Positions 20,440-33,259 of a DNA stretch of 64,000 nucleotides are shown one piece after another. The first letter of the stretch is position 1; the number at the start of each line of letters is the position of its first letter. Under the pieces are notes generated by a model. It searched no databases. It saw only the letters and a program-made list of their open reading frames with translations, and was not told the origin of the DNA. Origin of the DNA: Fulvia fulva (Eukaryota > Ascomycota > Dothideomycetes > Mycosphaerellales > Mycosphaerellaceae). The translations under genes were made by a program, and so were the position numbers. The stretch spans positions 2,666,001 to 2,730,000 of the forward strand of contig NC_063017.1 in NCBI RefSeq assembly GCF_020509005.1. The letters are read 5' to 3'.

Positions 20440-23400
20440 AGAGTCTAGCCGGTATAACTTCCGTAATCTAGTAAGGGCCGGTATATTTCCTATCTAGCTT
20501 CTTAGATAGTCGAGTCGTGCGGATGTTCTTAGTGCTAAGATACACCTAATCACCTACCTTATAGTTTAGAGGAATGCTTCGGTAGCGGTTTGCTACTTCT
20601 GCTTAGAGAGCTTATAACATTCGTATATTCTCTTAAAGGTGCTTATAAAGCTCGTAAATTCGACGTATAAAGGTTTCTACTAATCGCGTATCTAGTCGCT
20701 AGAGAGTAGTTAGTCCTCCCTCCTTTCTAGCGTTTAGGTCAACTCGCTCTATAAACTTAGGGTTATAGCCTAAGGTAGCGTAGAACGGCGACATACTAGT
20801 AGTCTCGGACAGGTGATTATTGATCGCGAACTAAGCAAGGCACAGCTATTCTACCTAGTCATCCTGTGCCTTATTAGTAAATATATAAAGATACTGTTCT
20901 ATCGCCTAGTTAGTACGTTCTGACTGTCTATTAGTTTCTAGGTGATACGAAGAACTTAGCTTACGATTTGTACGGAGCATCTTATAGTGTTTCTTCTAGA
21001 AGGTAGTAACCTACTACTTACTACGGTCTAATATAATAGTGTTAGGAAACCCGCGCCGATAGAACATATGTTTAAGGAAAAGCCTTGCCGTATTCTATGC
21101 TGTTATTACGCTAATAGGGATCAGCTCGACTTCCTTAGTAAGCCTATTAGTAACGGTCATAATGTTGTTATAGACTATGCCGTTAAGAGTACTGTCTAGG
21201 AGTCCGATAACGAAGTCGACTACAATATGTTTCTAAGGCCGATCTAGAACAGGAAGTGGCTATAATAATCCTAGTAGCTAGGAGTATAGAGATTTTGTTA
21301 TACGGTAGGTACGGCAATTCGCGGTATATCTACGTACGGATCTCGCTAATCTAGGCTAGTAGAATTTACGTGCTACGAGTTTATAAGTACGAGCTCGTCC
21401 TAGATAGCCTACTACTAGAGCGTTATAGTTTATCTTAATTATCCTAGTCTATAAGGCTTAGTCATTTAGTACCTATAAGCTCTAGCCGTCGTATTAATTT
21501 CGAATATATAGCAGGTCGCTATCTACTTTGTAGTGTACTAGGTGAATCTTCGCTCTCTATAGTAGTGTAGGAGTGCGGTCTTTCTATAGGTCCTTAATCG
21601 CGGTCTTAAGCTCGTTATCGGTTACGTACGCCGTCGACATTCGATACTCGAGTTCGGCTTCCCGTTGACTTCTACGCGTCGCCGGTTGTTTAGTAGGCGT
21701 ATCTCGTTCTATAGGCATGAACTCTTTAGCTTTAGGGTCTAGCTATACTAGTTCCTCTTCTTCCGGCGTATCTTCTACTATTACCTATAGTGAGGCGATC
21801 TTAAGGAATCGCTTAGGAGGTAGCAATGTCTAATACTAATACTAGTTCCGAGGGTCGTTCACTCCCTACGGAAGGTCCTAGCTACGTCTCGTTAGGCTGT
21901 CTAGCTTTGTACCTTAAAGTCCTAGACGGTATATTATCTTAAAGTTGAACTATAATAAGAACTTAGCCTAACGCGCTTGTCGCCGATTTAGCTACTTTGT
22001 CTTTATAAAGTATTCTAGGTTCTTATAGTCGGTATAAATCTTGACTAGCTATAAGTCCTTATTATCTACTTCGTAGGCAAGCTCGGGTCTCTTTTCCTTA
22101 AAAGCCTTAATAATAGCTAATAGTTCCTTATTATAGATTTCATAATTGCACTCCTATAGACTCAACTTCTTCGAGTAGAAGGCTATAGGATGTAGTACAC
22201 CCTTCTCGTTATACTACGAAAGCACGCCGGCGTTTATAAAATCTAAAGAATCTGTCTCTACTACCGTTTCCCTACCTAGTATATAATGTACGAGTATACC
22301 GGCTTTACTAAACGTAGCTTTCAAATTGTCAAAGGCTCGTTAGCAATCTAGTGACTATTAAATCCTTCTGTTCTTGTGATTGCTTAGTCCGTCCGACTTG
22401 GTCAGGTTTATAAGAGGAGTAGCTATACGCGAAAATGCTTTAATGAACCGCCTATAGAAGTTGGCAAATCTAAGGAAGGCCTAGACATCCTTTAGGTTCT
22501 TAGGAGCTTCCTATATCTAAATACATTCGAGTTTCTTAGGGTCTATCTCGATACCGTTAGGGGTTATAATTAGCCTAAGATACCTTACCTTCTATTAGTA
22601 GAATTCGCTTTTGTCGATGTCTACTATAAGTCCTACATCGCGTAGCTTAGTAAGAACCTTCCGCACGTGTTCAATGTGCTCCTCTAAGGTGTCACTGAAG
22701 ATAAGTACGTTATCTAGGTAGGCCGATACAAAGTCGTCTAGGTGTTCTTATAAGACCTTATTAATATATAATTAGAACGATACTAGTCCGTTATACAAGC
22801 CGAATAGTAGCACTAGACACTCGTAGATGCCGTATCGTATCGTAAACGCCGTTAACTACTCGTGCCCTTTAGCTATCTGTAACTTGTTAAAGGCTACTAT
22901 AATGTCTAGCTTCGTAAAGTACTTCTTGCCGTATATACGGTTAAGCGTATCTTATATTAAGGGAATCGGATACCGGTTCTTAATAGTGATCGCATTTAAT
23001 CCTCTATAGTCGATACAAACACGTAGCCTACCTCTAGGCTTACGTACTACTAGCACTAGTATAGGAGACTAGCTCGTCTTTTGCCCTACTTTCCGTACCT
23101 TCCCTTTAGATGTTTACTCGTCTAGCCATTTCTTAACTGCCTCGTTCTCCTTCTTAGCTAGGCCGTAGGGCTTGCGGTATAGTGGCTCTTATAGACTATT
23201 AGGCTTAATATTAATCTTATAATCTACGCCTAGTCGGTAAGGTAGGAGTCCTTTATAATCCTTAGCTAAGAAAGCGTCCGTAATATCGTAGTATATCGGC
23301 GGCAACTTCTCCTTCGGGTTGTGATTGAACTGCTTGTTCAAGAATTAGTCTAGATCATTAGTAGCTATTACACTTAGCTTAAGCTCTCCGTCGTCGCTCT

Positions 23401-24010
23401 TACGCCTAGTAGGTATAATGTAGAAGCACTTAGCCCTAGGCCGGTACGCGTACATTCCCTACGCGCGTTAAGAAACGCCCTAGTAGTCTACTTCTTTATC
23501 GTCTATGTCTTCTAGGTTATATAATAAGACGTTCAGCTCCGCCCCTCCTACTATAAAGCTCGCTACTTCTCTAGTGAAGGGCTCTAGTCCGTACCGTACT
23601 AGTGCCTACTTCTTCTTCTCGCGATAGTTTAGAGATTATACTATTATCGATATCTTATTCTATAGATAGTGACTAAAGCAGTAATCCGATCTAAATGCCA
23701 CCTCGCCTATCTCCTAGAAGATGTTTAGGTTGTACGCTATAAGCTACGGTAGGCTAAAGACGATGTTATATTCGAGGTCGGTGACGTAGTATAACATTTA
23801 CTCGTAATAATCGCCGATAACTACGTCTATAAGGGCCGCGTGTATAATCTACCGTATAGTAGCCGTTCTATCTCCTAGTGTTAGTCGTCGGCTTTACGTT
23901 AAAGGGATCAGGGGTATTATGTATTTACGTGTGAATTTCTAGTCAAGAAAGAGAGAGGTAGAAGCAGAATCTATAAGGCCTCGAGTCTTTCTATATTATA
24001 TTATTACGGG
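20440..24010 (-). pseudogene. RIP-destroyed gypsy pol (protease, RT, RNase H, integrase)
   Basis: In minus-strand order: an aspartic protease site ALIDSAS (about 23,970); the RT block [20 protein letters not shown] and following [10 protein letters not shown] (about 23,060-22,980); RNase H (about 22,200-21,900); integrase zinc and core region (about 21,400-20,900); and the integrase C-terminal KLDRKYTGPY block (about 20,500). Dozens of stop codons interrupt it, nearly all TAG or TAA where Gln or Trp is expected. I see no large deletion. Coordinates are approximate because there is no intact frame. Confidence 0.8.
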
Positions 24011-24399
24011 TAACAATATATAAGGGTATATAGCTAGCTATTGTTTATCTAGTACGTATACCGATATCTTAAGCTCCTTACTATAGTCTATTACCGTCTC
24101 TTACATTCCGTGTCTCTTAATCTTATACTCTTTCTGTCCTAGGAAGTTCGGGTAACCGCTATCTACTACGCTTAGGTAGCGGTCGTACTATTTCCCTACT
24201 ACGGATCGGCGGCTAGAGAACTAAGGTTCGCGTTCGGATTCGGCGTAGTATTATATAGACGCGGTAGGCGATAGTCGCTATCGTACCTATATATTAGGCA
24301 TTTAGGGTTAGTCGATACGTAAGAACCTATACGGTAGCGGTAGTACTTACCCTACTTCTTAAGGTCTTCGCGCTACTTACGGTTAAGCGTAGGTAGGTT

Positions 24400-26420
24400 C
24401 TATAGATATGTCGGTAGATCCTCCTTCTTCTTAGTACTAGCGTACTATAGTAGGCGCTATACTAAGGCACCTACTATACCGGTAGCGGTACTAGTAACTA
24501 CGTTACCGTTATTCTAGTTATTCTAGCCGCTATTACCGTTCGAGTTACTATTACTACGGGGACGCTCCTTCTACGGGTATAGTCGATCTGTCTCGTAGAA
24601 GCTCCCGTCTAGTACGGTATACTCCTCGATAACGTCTTATATACTATCTAGGCGGCGGTCGACTTCGCGGTCGCCGAAGGTCTTAATAAAGTACTTACGG
24701 TTCAGTTAGTTACGGAATAGTATAAGCTCGGTCTTATCGGTCTATAACATCTAGGCGCGTAACTTCGAGTAGCGTATATAGAAGGCTATAAAGGTTTCGC
24801 CTTGTTCTTACTTATAGGTAGCAATATTAACTATAGCCTTAGTTCCTTTATTACGTATACTATATTAGCGTGTTATCTAATCTAATAACTCTTCTCTAGT
24901 CTTAAACTCGTTAAAGGACTACTGTCTAGGCATAGGGATCCTCGGCTTAATACTTCGCTAAGGATCACCTTGCGTCTACCTATATACGAAGCGTAGACTA
25001 TCTGCCTTAGTACGGAAGGTTACTATAGTTAGCTTTAGGAGAACACTACTATACTAGCTGTCGAAACTAGGGTTATTATCGTTCTTAAAGTGCTTAGGGT
25101 TAGGTACACCCTTGCCGATCTCTATGACGCGAGTAAGGGTGCGGTTAATAGTAAAAAGACGTTCTAGAAGGTCAACTAGTAGTGTCTAGGTACGGGTGTT
25201 ACGTATTCTCGAGTCACGACTATTGTTAGGTCCTAGTCGCGGACGGTCGTTATTACGTCCTCGGCTATTGTTACTACGGTTATAGTCGTCTCTATCGTTA
25301 TTACTACTACCGCTACCGCTACCTCTACTCGTAGCTTCGCGATACCTACGTAATAGCTACTCGAGTAAGGTCTCGCGTAGGCGGGAACGAGAGGGTCGGC
25401 GGCCTAAGCGGCCCCTGCCTCCGTTCTATATAGTGTCTCCTACCTTAAGCCGAGCCTTTAGGTCATCGACTTCTTGTTATAGGGCCTAGTTCTTCACCTT
25501 AGTATCTTGTGCCTTCTTCTTCTCCTTCTCGTAGATCTCGCTAAACTACTTATATAGGTTATTAGCTTCCTTATATTTCTTCTCTAGCTCTTATAACTTA
25601 GCTAGGTCGTAATCCTTCTTACTCTTAAGATCTACTACTATTTTCTATATAACAAGCTTTTCACTTCGTAGTATCTTATAGATACGGTCGTATTCGGTGT
25701 ATAGCGTAGTATACTAGGTGTTCTAGAGGTCGTTAGCTCGCTCTATTACATCGAGTTGTCTGCCCTTAGTAATCGCCGTATTAACTACTTATAGCACGAA
25801 GTCGTAGGTAGTCTTCGGGTGTTAAGATGTAAGGGTCGTAAGGTTGTCTAGGGTGACATTCTAGTATTCGGATACGAGAATGTGTTCTACCTCGTCGAGT
25901 AATAGATACACCTCGTCTAGGTCGCCGCCTAGGTTCTCTTCGAGCTTGAACTCGAACAGTTCTATAAAGTCAATCTTACTACCTTCTTCTCGCTCGAAGG
26001 CCTTCTAGTAAGCTTTATTAATCTCTTGTTGTAGCGCGACACCGGTGTCTACTATAACCCGCCGGTTATCGTCCTATGTCTAACTCTAAGGGAAAGAGGA
26101 GAGGTCGGGGAAAAGAGATATACGCTACTTGCTTTTACCCTTAGGCTTAGGTAGCGGTAGTATACCGCCGTTCGCTATTTATAAAGTTATATTATCTAGG
26201 TTCGGGGGAGGCGTAACGGTGCCTATATCCTAACTATCTACGAGCGCGTAACTACCTACTAATAATGTCGCTACGTTACGTTCTCTAGGCATCTACGCGC
26301 TATACGCCTTACCGTGTTCTATATTCTAATACGACTCTACGCGTTCTCGAGTTCTACGGTTCTATCTATTCCTATTGTTACGCGTCCCTTACCTAGATCC
26401 GCGATCTAGATAGGGTAGTA
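24400..26420 (-). pseudogene. RIP-destroyed gypsy gag region
   Basis: Between the 5' LTR and protease, minus strand. Stretches rich in R, G, S and N (about 25,330-25,200) and charged helical stretches remain, as expected of a nucleocapsid-type gag. No intact zinc knuckle can be shown. Position and composition are the only evidence. Confidence 0.5.
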
Positions 26421-26428
26421 GAATAAAC

Positions 26429-26612
26429 TATAAGGGCGCGCGTATTATAGGGTCCGAACGAGATAGTTATTGTTCTACGAAGCTACGAAAGAGGAGCGCG
26501 AGGCGCGGCGAAGTTATAAAGCAAAGCCAAGCCGCGCTAACCCGATACGGAAGGTCTACGGTTTAGCCGGGCCGACGTAGCTATAGTAGGGGGTCGCGGG
26601 CTACCCGTAACA
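26429..26612 (-). repeat. 5' LTR of the gypsy element
   Basis: 184 bp and almost identical to 19393-19580. Two of the differences between the copies (TGCGG versus TACGG and TTCAG versus TTTAG) are RIP-type. It retains the terminal CA that the other copy has lost to TA. Confidence 0.88.
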
Positions 26613-26814
26613 ATAACACAATATATAATCGTCTAATATAGAAGGTAGAATTACTCTTACCCTCTCTACCTATCGTTAGGGCTAATTTTTGAGTCTCCTA
26701 TAAGTAGCTATAGTATATTACGTATCTTATTCGACGCGAACTAGCCGGTAATACGGAATTACTCCTTACGTCGATACTCGCCCTATCTAGTATAAACCTA
26801 CGTTTACCGAAGAA

Positions 26815-27562
26815 TAGACGATTATTTAATATATCCTCGACTTTAATTCGCGAGGATTTACGCCTACTCTTAGCGAGGTAGTAGATATAGCGGATAAGCT
26901 ACTCGATAAACGCGACGCGGATCCGGTAGGTAAGAACTAGGTAGAGAGATTTGTTTCGCGCTCTACCGAGCTTAAAACGGCCTTTAACCGAGTAAAGGAC
27001 TGTTAAAGAATACTCTAGGAAGATCTAGAAATTATAAGCGCCTAGTTTAAGCTAATATAAGAGACGATTACTAAGTATAGCGTATATAACGAGGATATCT
27101 ATAACTTTAATAAGATAGGCTTTTAAATAGACGTAATTAGCTCTATAAAAGTCGTTACTAGCTTAGAACGACGCTCTCGCCCTATAACTACTTAGCCTAG
27201 TAATAGAGAGTAGGTTATAGTTATTTAGAGCATCTATACTACTAGCTACTCGACCCCGCCCTTTATTATCTATAAAGGGCGCGTCTATATTTTAGTATAG
27301 TACGAAGAGGTAGATATACTATAGAATTAGAAGCTTACGGTCTCTGAGAATAGATAGATAAATAACGTGTTTAGCCTCGAGTAGTTAGAGTACTTTAACG
27401 CGTATATAGAGGCGCGTTCTATAGATAGCTATAGGTTACTTATTTTAGACGGCTATAAGAGCTATTTAAACTAGGGTTTTAAGGACTACTATCTAGACTA
27501 TAAGATCCTTACGCTCTATATACCGGCGTATTTATCGTATATCCTATAACCTCTTAACGTAG
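26815..27562 (+). pseudogene. RIP-destroyed Fot1/pogo-type DDE transposase, 3' truncated
   Basis: One continuous plus-strand frame, interrupted only by stops in place of Gln and Trp, shows a pogo/Fot1 transposase. Its features are an HTH-type CENPB-like region (SRGFTPTLSEVVDIADKLL), then VYNEDIYNFNKIGF (a mutated NFDETGF catalytic block with the first Asp turned to Asn), then LLILDGYKSYLN (the second catalytic Asp block), then LTLYIPAYLSYIL before PLNV. I see no indel over about 740 bp. The gene is cut after PLNV by the start of an LTR. Terminal inverted repeats were not found. Confidence 0.75.
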
Positions 27563-28495
27563 TGTCACGGCCGCTCTGTAAGTAAAGGATTCGAATTTGA
27601 TCACGTGACCCCGGGTCACGTAACCCGGATGACTAAGCTCGGCCCGATGCCGACGCCCGACACCTCGGCCTTTAAGTATAGGCCTCGTTCTTAGACTCTC
27701 TTCTCTCTTTAGCTATCGACTTCGTTAATACTATACCCTTATACTCTCGTACTATAGTCTCGTAAAACTTTAATAGCTTATATTAAGGACGCTACTATAT
27801 TTAGCGCCGCTTAAGACTCTAGAAATCGCGCTATTACGACTCATTAAAATCCCCGACTCGTACTAGCGTAAAAGTAGCGTAGTACTCTCTCTTTCTCCCT
27901 AGATCAAGACGCTAAGAAGGCGTATTACTATATTATAGCTAGGCTATAGGGCACCGGTAGCCCTAGCGGCGGCGGCGGCGCGAATACTTAACGTATTAAG
28001 CGCCGTACGCGACTAACTTAAAACTTAGAACTTTTTACGCGATCCGATTAGTATACCTAGTCCGACGACACCGTCCTACTAGATCCCTTTAATAAGTACG
28101 CTAATAAGGAACGCGCGGTTCTCGATAGACTTCTAGAAGAGGAGGAAGGAGAGGATACCTAACACGAAATTATAGATACTTTTAACCTCGTAGTATTGCT
28201 CTACGAGGGCGATATTATAGACCACCTCGATAAGAATAGGTCAACCGACAATACTTATAAGGACTTGACTATTAACTATATAGACGACCGCGGTCGTACT
28301 AGGATATACCGTCTCCTACTCGACTAACTACGGTTACTTAACGCGACTTAGTTTTACGACTACGTCTAGAACTAACTAGAGGCAATTGCCGACGCCCTTT
28401 ATAAACTCGAGGCTAATTACCGCTAAGCTATCCTAGATAGGGCGGCGCTATATTAAGCTAACGAGCTAAATAAGAAGAAGTTCGAGGAAGTATAT
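27563..28495 (+). mobile_element. LTR start and gag-like leader of a second LTR retrotransposon (partial)
   Basis: TGTCACGGCCGCTC interrupts the Fot1 transposase, and the following 220 bp have LTR character: a G/C-rich start with GATCACGTGACC, then a TTTAAGTATAGG promoter-like stretch and a pyrimidine-rich leader (TCTCTTCTCTCTTTAG). A gag-like charged region follows (about 27,890-28,490) with RIP stops. The LTR end and the partner LTR were not found. The element is cut by a LINE at 28,496. Confidence 0.5.
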
Positions 28496-31400
28496 AGATA
28501 GATAGATAGATTTATTATTCCCCTGTTCTAGGACCCTATCCGGCCTATATAGGTATATATCTATTGTTATATATAAAGGGAAACCCGAATAGGTGAAAAC
28601 CCTTCCCGCCCCCGACTACTCCTTATCTAGATTAGCTTTCCCTCTGAACGTACGTAGTCTATATTACTACCCTGTTAGCCCCCGCTCCTAGCCGGTCTCG
28701 TCGCGCTACGTCGTATCCTCTCTTCCTACACTACTCCTACTAGGCGGTACTGTTCTAGCTAGCCCTTCTCTAGTATCTAGTTCGTAATACGCCGTAGGTC
28801 CTTAGCGTTATTAAGAAGTGCCCTAATCGTCCGGTTCCTCGCCTTTACTATCCACTCCCCCCTTCCTAGCGACCACCTCGGATAGACGAGGAGTACGTAC
28901 CGTACGTTCTAGGAGCGATAGCTATAGGGGCAGCTAGTATTCGTATATCCTAGAACCTTCCTCTATAATAGGTACCCCTAGAGACCGATATGTTTACTTC
29001 GTAGTTAGGTTACTATACTACTCTATGCCCTCGTAAGGCGGTAGTAGATAAGCTTCGGGGGTTGCTTAACCGCGGATTTTATAGCTAACTATTCCTTAGG
29101 TTGTCCCGCTAGCTAATAGCGTCTACTATGCCCTACAACCTAGTTATTCTACCTTTCCTTCTATAGTTGCTCTATAAACGATTTCTTACCCTCCTATTAT
29201 ATTGCTAGCTATTCGTCTCTTACCCGGTAGTTCGGCTCGTTTCCGGGTCGAATGCCCTTATACGCTAGTACTAATTCGCGGGCCCTTACGACTATACTAG
29301 CGATGACCTTCTATACTAGGTACTATGCCGACTTACCTAAGTAGGAGGTCCGTAGTCCCTAGATATATAGGTCGATCGGCGGTATAGCGGTCTCGTGCTT
29401 AAGTATCCTCGTTAGTGTCGACTTATATACCCCGGTAACCTTCCTTAGGCATTGGTTTTGGATCTTCGCTAGCGGCGCGACGAGTCCCTTCGATAGGTAG
29501 GCCCTCTTACCTAAGGACTATACTTAGCTACTATAGGTAAGGACTAGTAGTATAATAGCCGTATATAGAAGTCGTAACTACCGAAAGTCCGCCCCCTATA
29601 TAGACGTAGTGAGCCTCTAGTATAATACTATATTCTGTTTAGCTTTCCGTAATATTGCCTATACGTACTTCCTCTACCGTAGCGCCGGGTCTACCTATAG
29701 TCCGAGGATCCTAAGCTAATTTACCGGGTTAGTCGTATACCCCTATATCTAGATAGAAGCTTATATATTATAGAACCGTGACCGGCGCGTAAAGTGTATT
29801 AGATTGTACTTTTCTAGGGCAAACTAAGCCCCGTGCCTCCTAGCCTAGTCCTCGTAGATCTTGTACTTCTCTTCTAGTAGCCTATAGTTCTCCTTAGTCG
29901 AGGAAGACTACGCTAGGATGTTTATGTCGTCTACGAAGCCGCTCGTAGCGGTGTTCTAGGATTCTAGGGCTAGGAGTAGCGTCGCTATAAAGAAGAGGAA
30001 TAGAATAGGTACTAGCGTTAAGCCTTACGGGATTCTAGTATAGACTGCTTAAAATAGGCTTCTATACTAGCCGACTAGGATCGACGTACTACGGTTTTAG
30101 AGGTAGGACTATACGAAGTTAATAAGCCACTTAGGGAGTCCTTTCGACCTTAGGATATAGAGTAGCCGCGGGTATGACACGTAGTCGAAGGCTCCCGATA
30201 TGTCTAGGCTAAGTAAGGAAGCTACCTTGTCCCTATTCTTATACTAGATAGCCTTTACCTAAGAGGTGATAAGTTCTATCGCGGATAGCGTCGATCGCTA
30301 TAGGCGCGTACCTATCTAGGTGTCTAGGAGTAGGGAGTGTTCCTCTACCGCCTCGGAGAGTCTCGTTATAACTAGCTTCTTAAGCGCCTTCCTAAGAGTG
30401 TTAAGGAGCGCAATTAGGCGGTACGACTTCACCTACGTATAGTCTTCCTTCTACGGCTTACGTAGGACCACTGTCGTCGATTGTTTAAAAGCTATCGGGT
30501 GGTATCCGGTCTATAGGCAGGCGTTAAAGATCGCTATAACTACTAGGGCTAGTTAATCTCTATACTTCTTTAGTAGCTCGTTTAGGATCCTATCCGGCCC
30601 CGGGGCTTTCTTCGCCGGTAACTTCCTTAGCGTAGCGGCAACTTCTCCCTCGGACACCTCCTATTAGACCGCGATACTAGGGGCTAGGGGAGTAGAGCTG
30701 TTTATATCGCTTAGATTAGCCTCGACTAGGGGCGGGAAGAACTTACTAGCTAGTAGACGCGCCTTAGCCTCGGGGTCGCTAACTAGGCTACTAGGCGATT
30801 ATAGCGCTAGGATAGAGAAGGAGGGGCCCTATATAGGGTCCTATCGGGCCTATTTTACTAGCTTCTATATCCTCGCTAGCTTGTCGGCGTTTTCTTCTAC
30901 TATAGCTCTCTAGCCGACTACTTTCTCCCTCCGTATTATAGCTTTCTTCTATTAGTATGCCTCCCTATATACGTTCTAGGCCTCCTCGCTATAGCTACTT
31001 GTCTATACCCGGCGGGCTCTCGTTACTTCTCTTACTACCGTAGTGTACTTCGGCGTCTAGTATAGTTTAGACTATATTGTTAGTTAGGTAAGCGGATTCT
31101 AAAGTAAGGTCGCTTTTCTTATTTCGTCTATTAACCCTTAGACTACCTCGTCTATCTCGTCTTTACTATTGTATTACTACTACGCGATCTAGACTAGCCT
31201 CTCGGAGTCGTCGAGGTATACCTAGATATTAGCCTAGTAGGCCTTTCCCTAGTTTAGCTAAGGGGTTCTCGCTAGTATATATTATATCTATATCGTAATA
31301 GAGGTCCTAACTAGTATATAGTCTAACGACGCCTCGAGTTTATGTTCGATCCTATAGTAGGTTACTATATAGTAGTAGCTATCTAAGATCTAAGAGAGGT

Positions 31401-31660
31401 CGATCGTACCTTAGAGTCCCCCTCTCTTCTAGGTACCTAGGTCCTTCGGGGTATTAAGAGTAATCGCGTTACTCGCTATTAAGTCGATTACTTCGTCGGC
31501 TATAGGGTACGGCTATATAAGGCTTTCCTAGAAAGGGTAGTATATATTAAAGTCTCCTACTACGATATAGTAGCCTTGTCTCTTAAGCGTACTATCTAGG
31601 TGTCTAAAGACCCTAAGGTCGCGGCTAGACCTCGAGGCTAGCGGTTATATATATATATTA
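28496..31660 (-). mobile_element. LINE family A, heavily RIP-mutated copy, 5' truncated
   Basis: It starts (3' end) with a (GATA)n tail at 28496-28510 and aligns along its length with 44,901-48,050, covering endonuclease C-terminus, reverse transcriptase and C-terminal domain. Differences from that copy are almost all CA-to-TA or TG-to-TA. The FVDD catalytic motif of RT is readable (about 29,935), but the frame is full of stops. It ends at about 31,660, inside the ORF1/ORF2 region of the full-length element, a normal 5' truncation. Confidence 0.85.
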
Positions 31661-31715
31661 CTACGTAACTCGTACCTATTTAATAGGTTAATCTATTATC
31701 TACTACTAGTAGCCC
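31661..31715. other. Short junction of unclear origin between two head-to-head LINE pieces
   Basis: About 55 bp that match neither neighbour well. Possibly filler from insertion or end joining. Confidence 0.4.
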
Positions 31716-33110
31716 TAAAACACGACATATTCGAAAGCTCTTATTAAGGCTATTCTAACGATCTATAAAGTAGGCTACTACCCCTAGAATTAAGGGAGTT
31801 CTACCTTATTTAATCTAGATAGCTTGAAGTTCTCTTCACCCTATTTCTTTAGCTCTAAACGCCGCGGAGGTGCCTAGCTACAATAGGTAACTCCTAGGTA
31901 ATAGTAGCCTAGGCTACGGTACTAACGGCGCCTACGGCTCTAGAGGCGAAGCTCCCCTAAGACAACTAGTAGCAACTTATAGAGGACGTAAAAAGTATAG
32001 AAACTAACGATTAGCTCCTATACCGGTCTCTATAGGTAATGATTACTTAGCTACGTACGGCGCTTATACTATCGTATTACCGAGGGCAATAAGAAATAAG
32101 GACGACGTCTTAGGCGATTAGTAAGGCCACTCGGAATTAACACCCCTATAGCTAGGTATCGGTCGCGGTATCGATACTAGGCCCCTACCTAACGTACGAT
32201 ATAGTTACGATCCGTATTATAGTAAAGGAAGACTAGGCCGAAGTTACGAAGCTATCGAATAAGGAGCTCGCCTAACGAATTAACTAACTAGGGGTAGTCG
32301 TAGTGAACTAATAGTCTAACGGTACTCTATAGATCTATACTAGCTCTACTACTACTAGAAGGCACCTAGAGGCACAGCCATAGTGGGCATCTAAGGTTGC
32401 GGCATTAGCGAAGGTCTTAACGAAACAATTCACGATCCTAGTCCACGACATGCCTAAGGAGTTTGACCTAACCAACCAGGGTCACCTACGCGCTCTCTAA
32501 GAGGACAACCCGGTCACTCTTAACTCTCCAATCCAGAAGGCGACTTAGCTCTATAGGAAATAGCTAGAAGGTAAGAAGGCCTCGGCGCTAATTATATAGC
32601 TATAAGACGCGAAAGCGGCGGATCTAGTAATAGAACAAGGCCTAATCTAGTAATATAGCCTTAAGATAGTAGAAAAGTACTCCTTATCCTTTCGTGTCCT
32701 CTAATGCTTTAAATACTAATAGTATAGACACCGAACCTATACGTATATAAATAAGTAGGCCTACTCGAACTATATAGAAGACTATATATCTAGGGACTAT
32801 ATATTAGCTACGAGGCGGTACGCGAACTGTCCGGGGTACTACCTATCGTATAGCGCGGAATGCCCGTAGCGGAAACTAGCAAAAAACAAGGTAATTACAA
32901 ATAGAACCGTCGCCCTAAGATTCTACGGCGACCGTAAGGCTAGTCTATACCGGAACTAGCTAGCGGCGGTCGGGTATAAGCGCCCTAGGGCCGAGAATAA
33001 TATAAAGGATATACTAGAATCCGACTAGGAGGTAGTATACTATATAGACGAAGAAGGCGGGGGAGATATTACCTCCCTCTACGTAGGTAGTACTTAAATA
33101 TACAATATAT
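31716..33110 (+). mobile_element. LINE family A fragment: leader end and ORF1 (gag)
   Basis: Plus-orientation counterpart of about 49,830-48,060 of the full-length copy. It includes the ORF1 start region (about 31,890) and the zinc-knuckle segment (about 32,700-32,870), all RIP-mutated. It is broken at 33,110 by a short inverted 3'-end piece. Confidence 0.75.
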
Positions 33111-33116
33111 ATATAT

Positions 33117-33259
33117 AGATAGATAGATTTGTTATTCCCCTATTCTAGGACCCTATCCGGCCTATATAGGTATATATCTATTATTATATACAAAGGGAAA
33201 CCCGAATAGGTGAAAACCCTTCCCGCCCCCGACTACTCCTTATCTAGATTAGCTTTCCC
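33117..33259 (-). mobile_element. LINE family A 3'-end fragment (about 145 bp)
   Basis: A (GATA)n tail and the adjacent 3' untranslated sequence, matching 44,898-45,044. This is an extremely 5'-truncated insertion. Confidence 0.8.

Larger units (their letters stand above)
19393..26612 (-). mobile_element. Full-length RIP-inactivated Ty3/gypsy LTR retrotransposon
   Basis: A 7.2-kb element between near-identical LTRs and flanked by the 5-bp duplication ATAAC (19388-19392 and 26613-26617). The coding strand is minus. Reading through RIP-made stops (TAG/TAA for Gln and Trp codons), the order is gag, protease, reverse transcriptase, RNase H, integrase, which is the gypsy order. The LTRs differ at TG-to-TA and CA-to-TA sites plus a 4-bp indel and one other small difference near the left end. 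No ORF above about 70 codons remains in pol, so it cannot move by itself. Confidence 0.9.

Noticed and set aside
28496..28510. Regular GATA repeats as a possible CRISPR or minisatellite array
   Set aside because: Only 3-5 units of 4 bp at LINE ends; this is a retrotransposon tail. CRISPR is not expected in a fungus.
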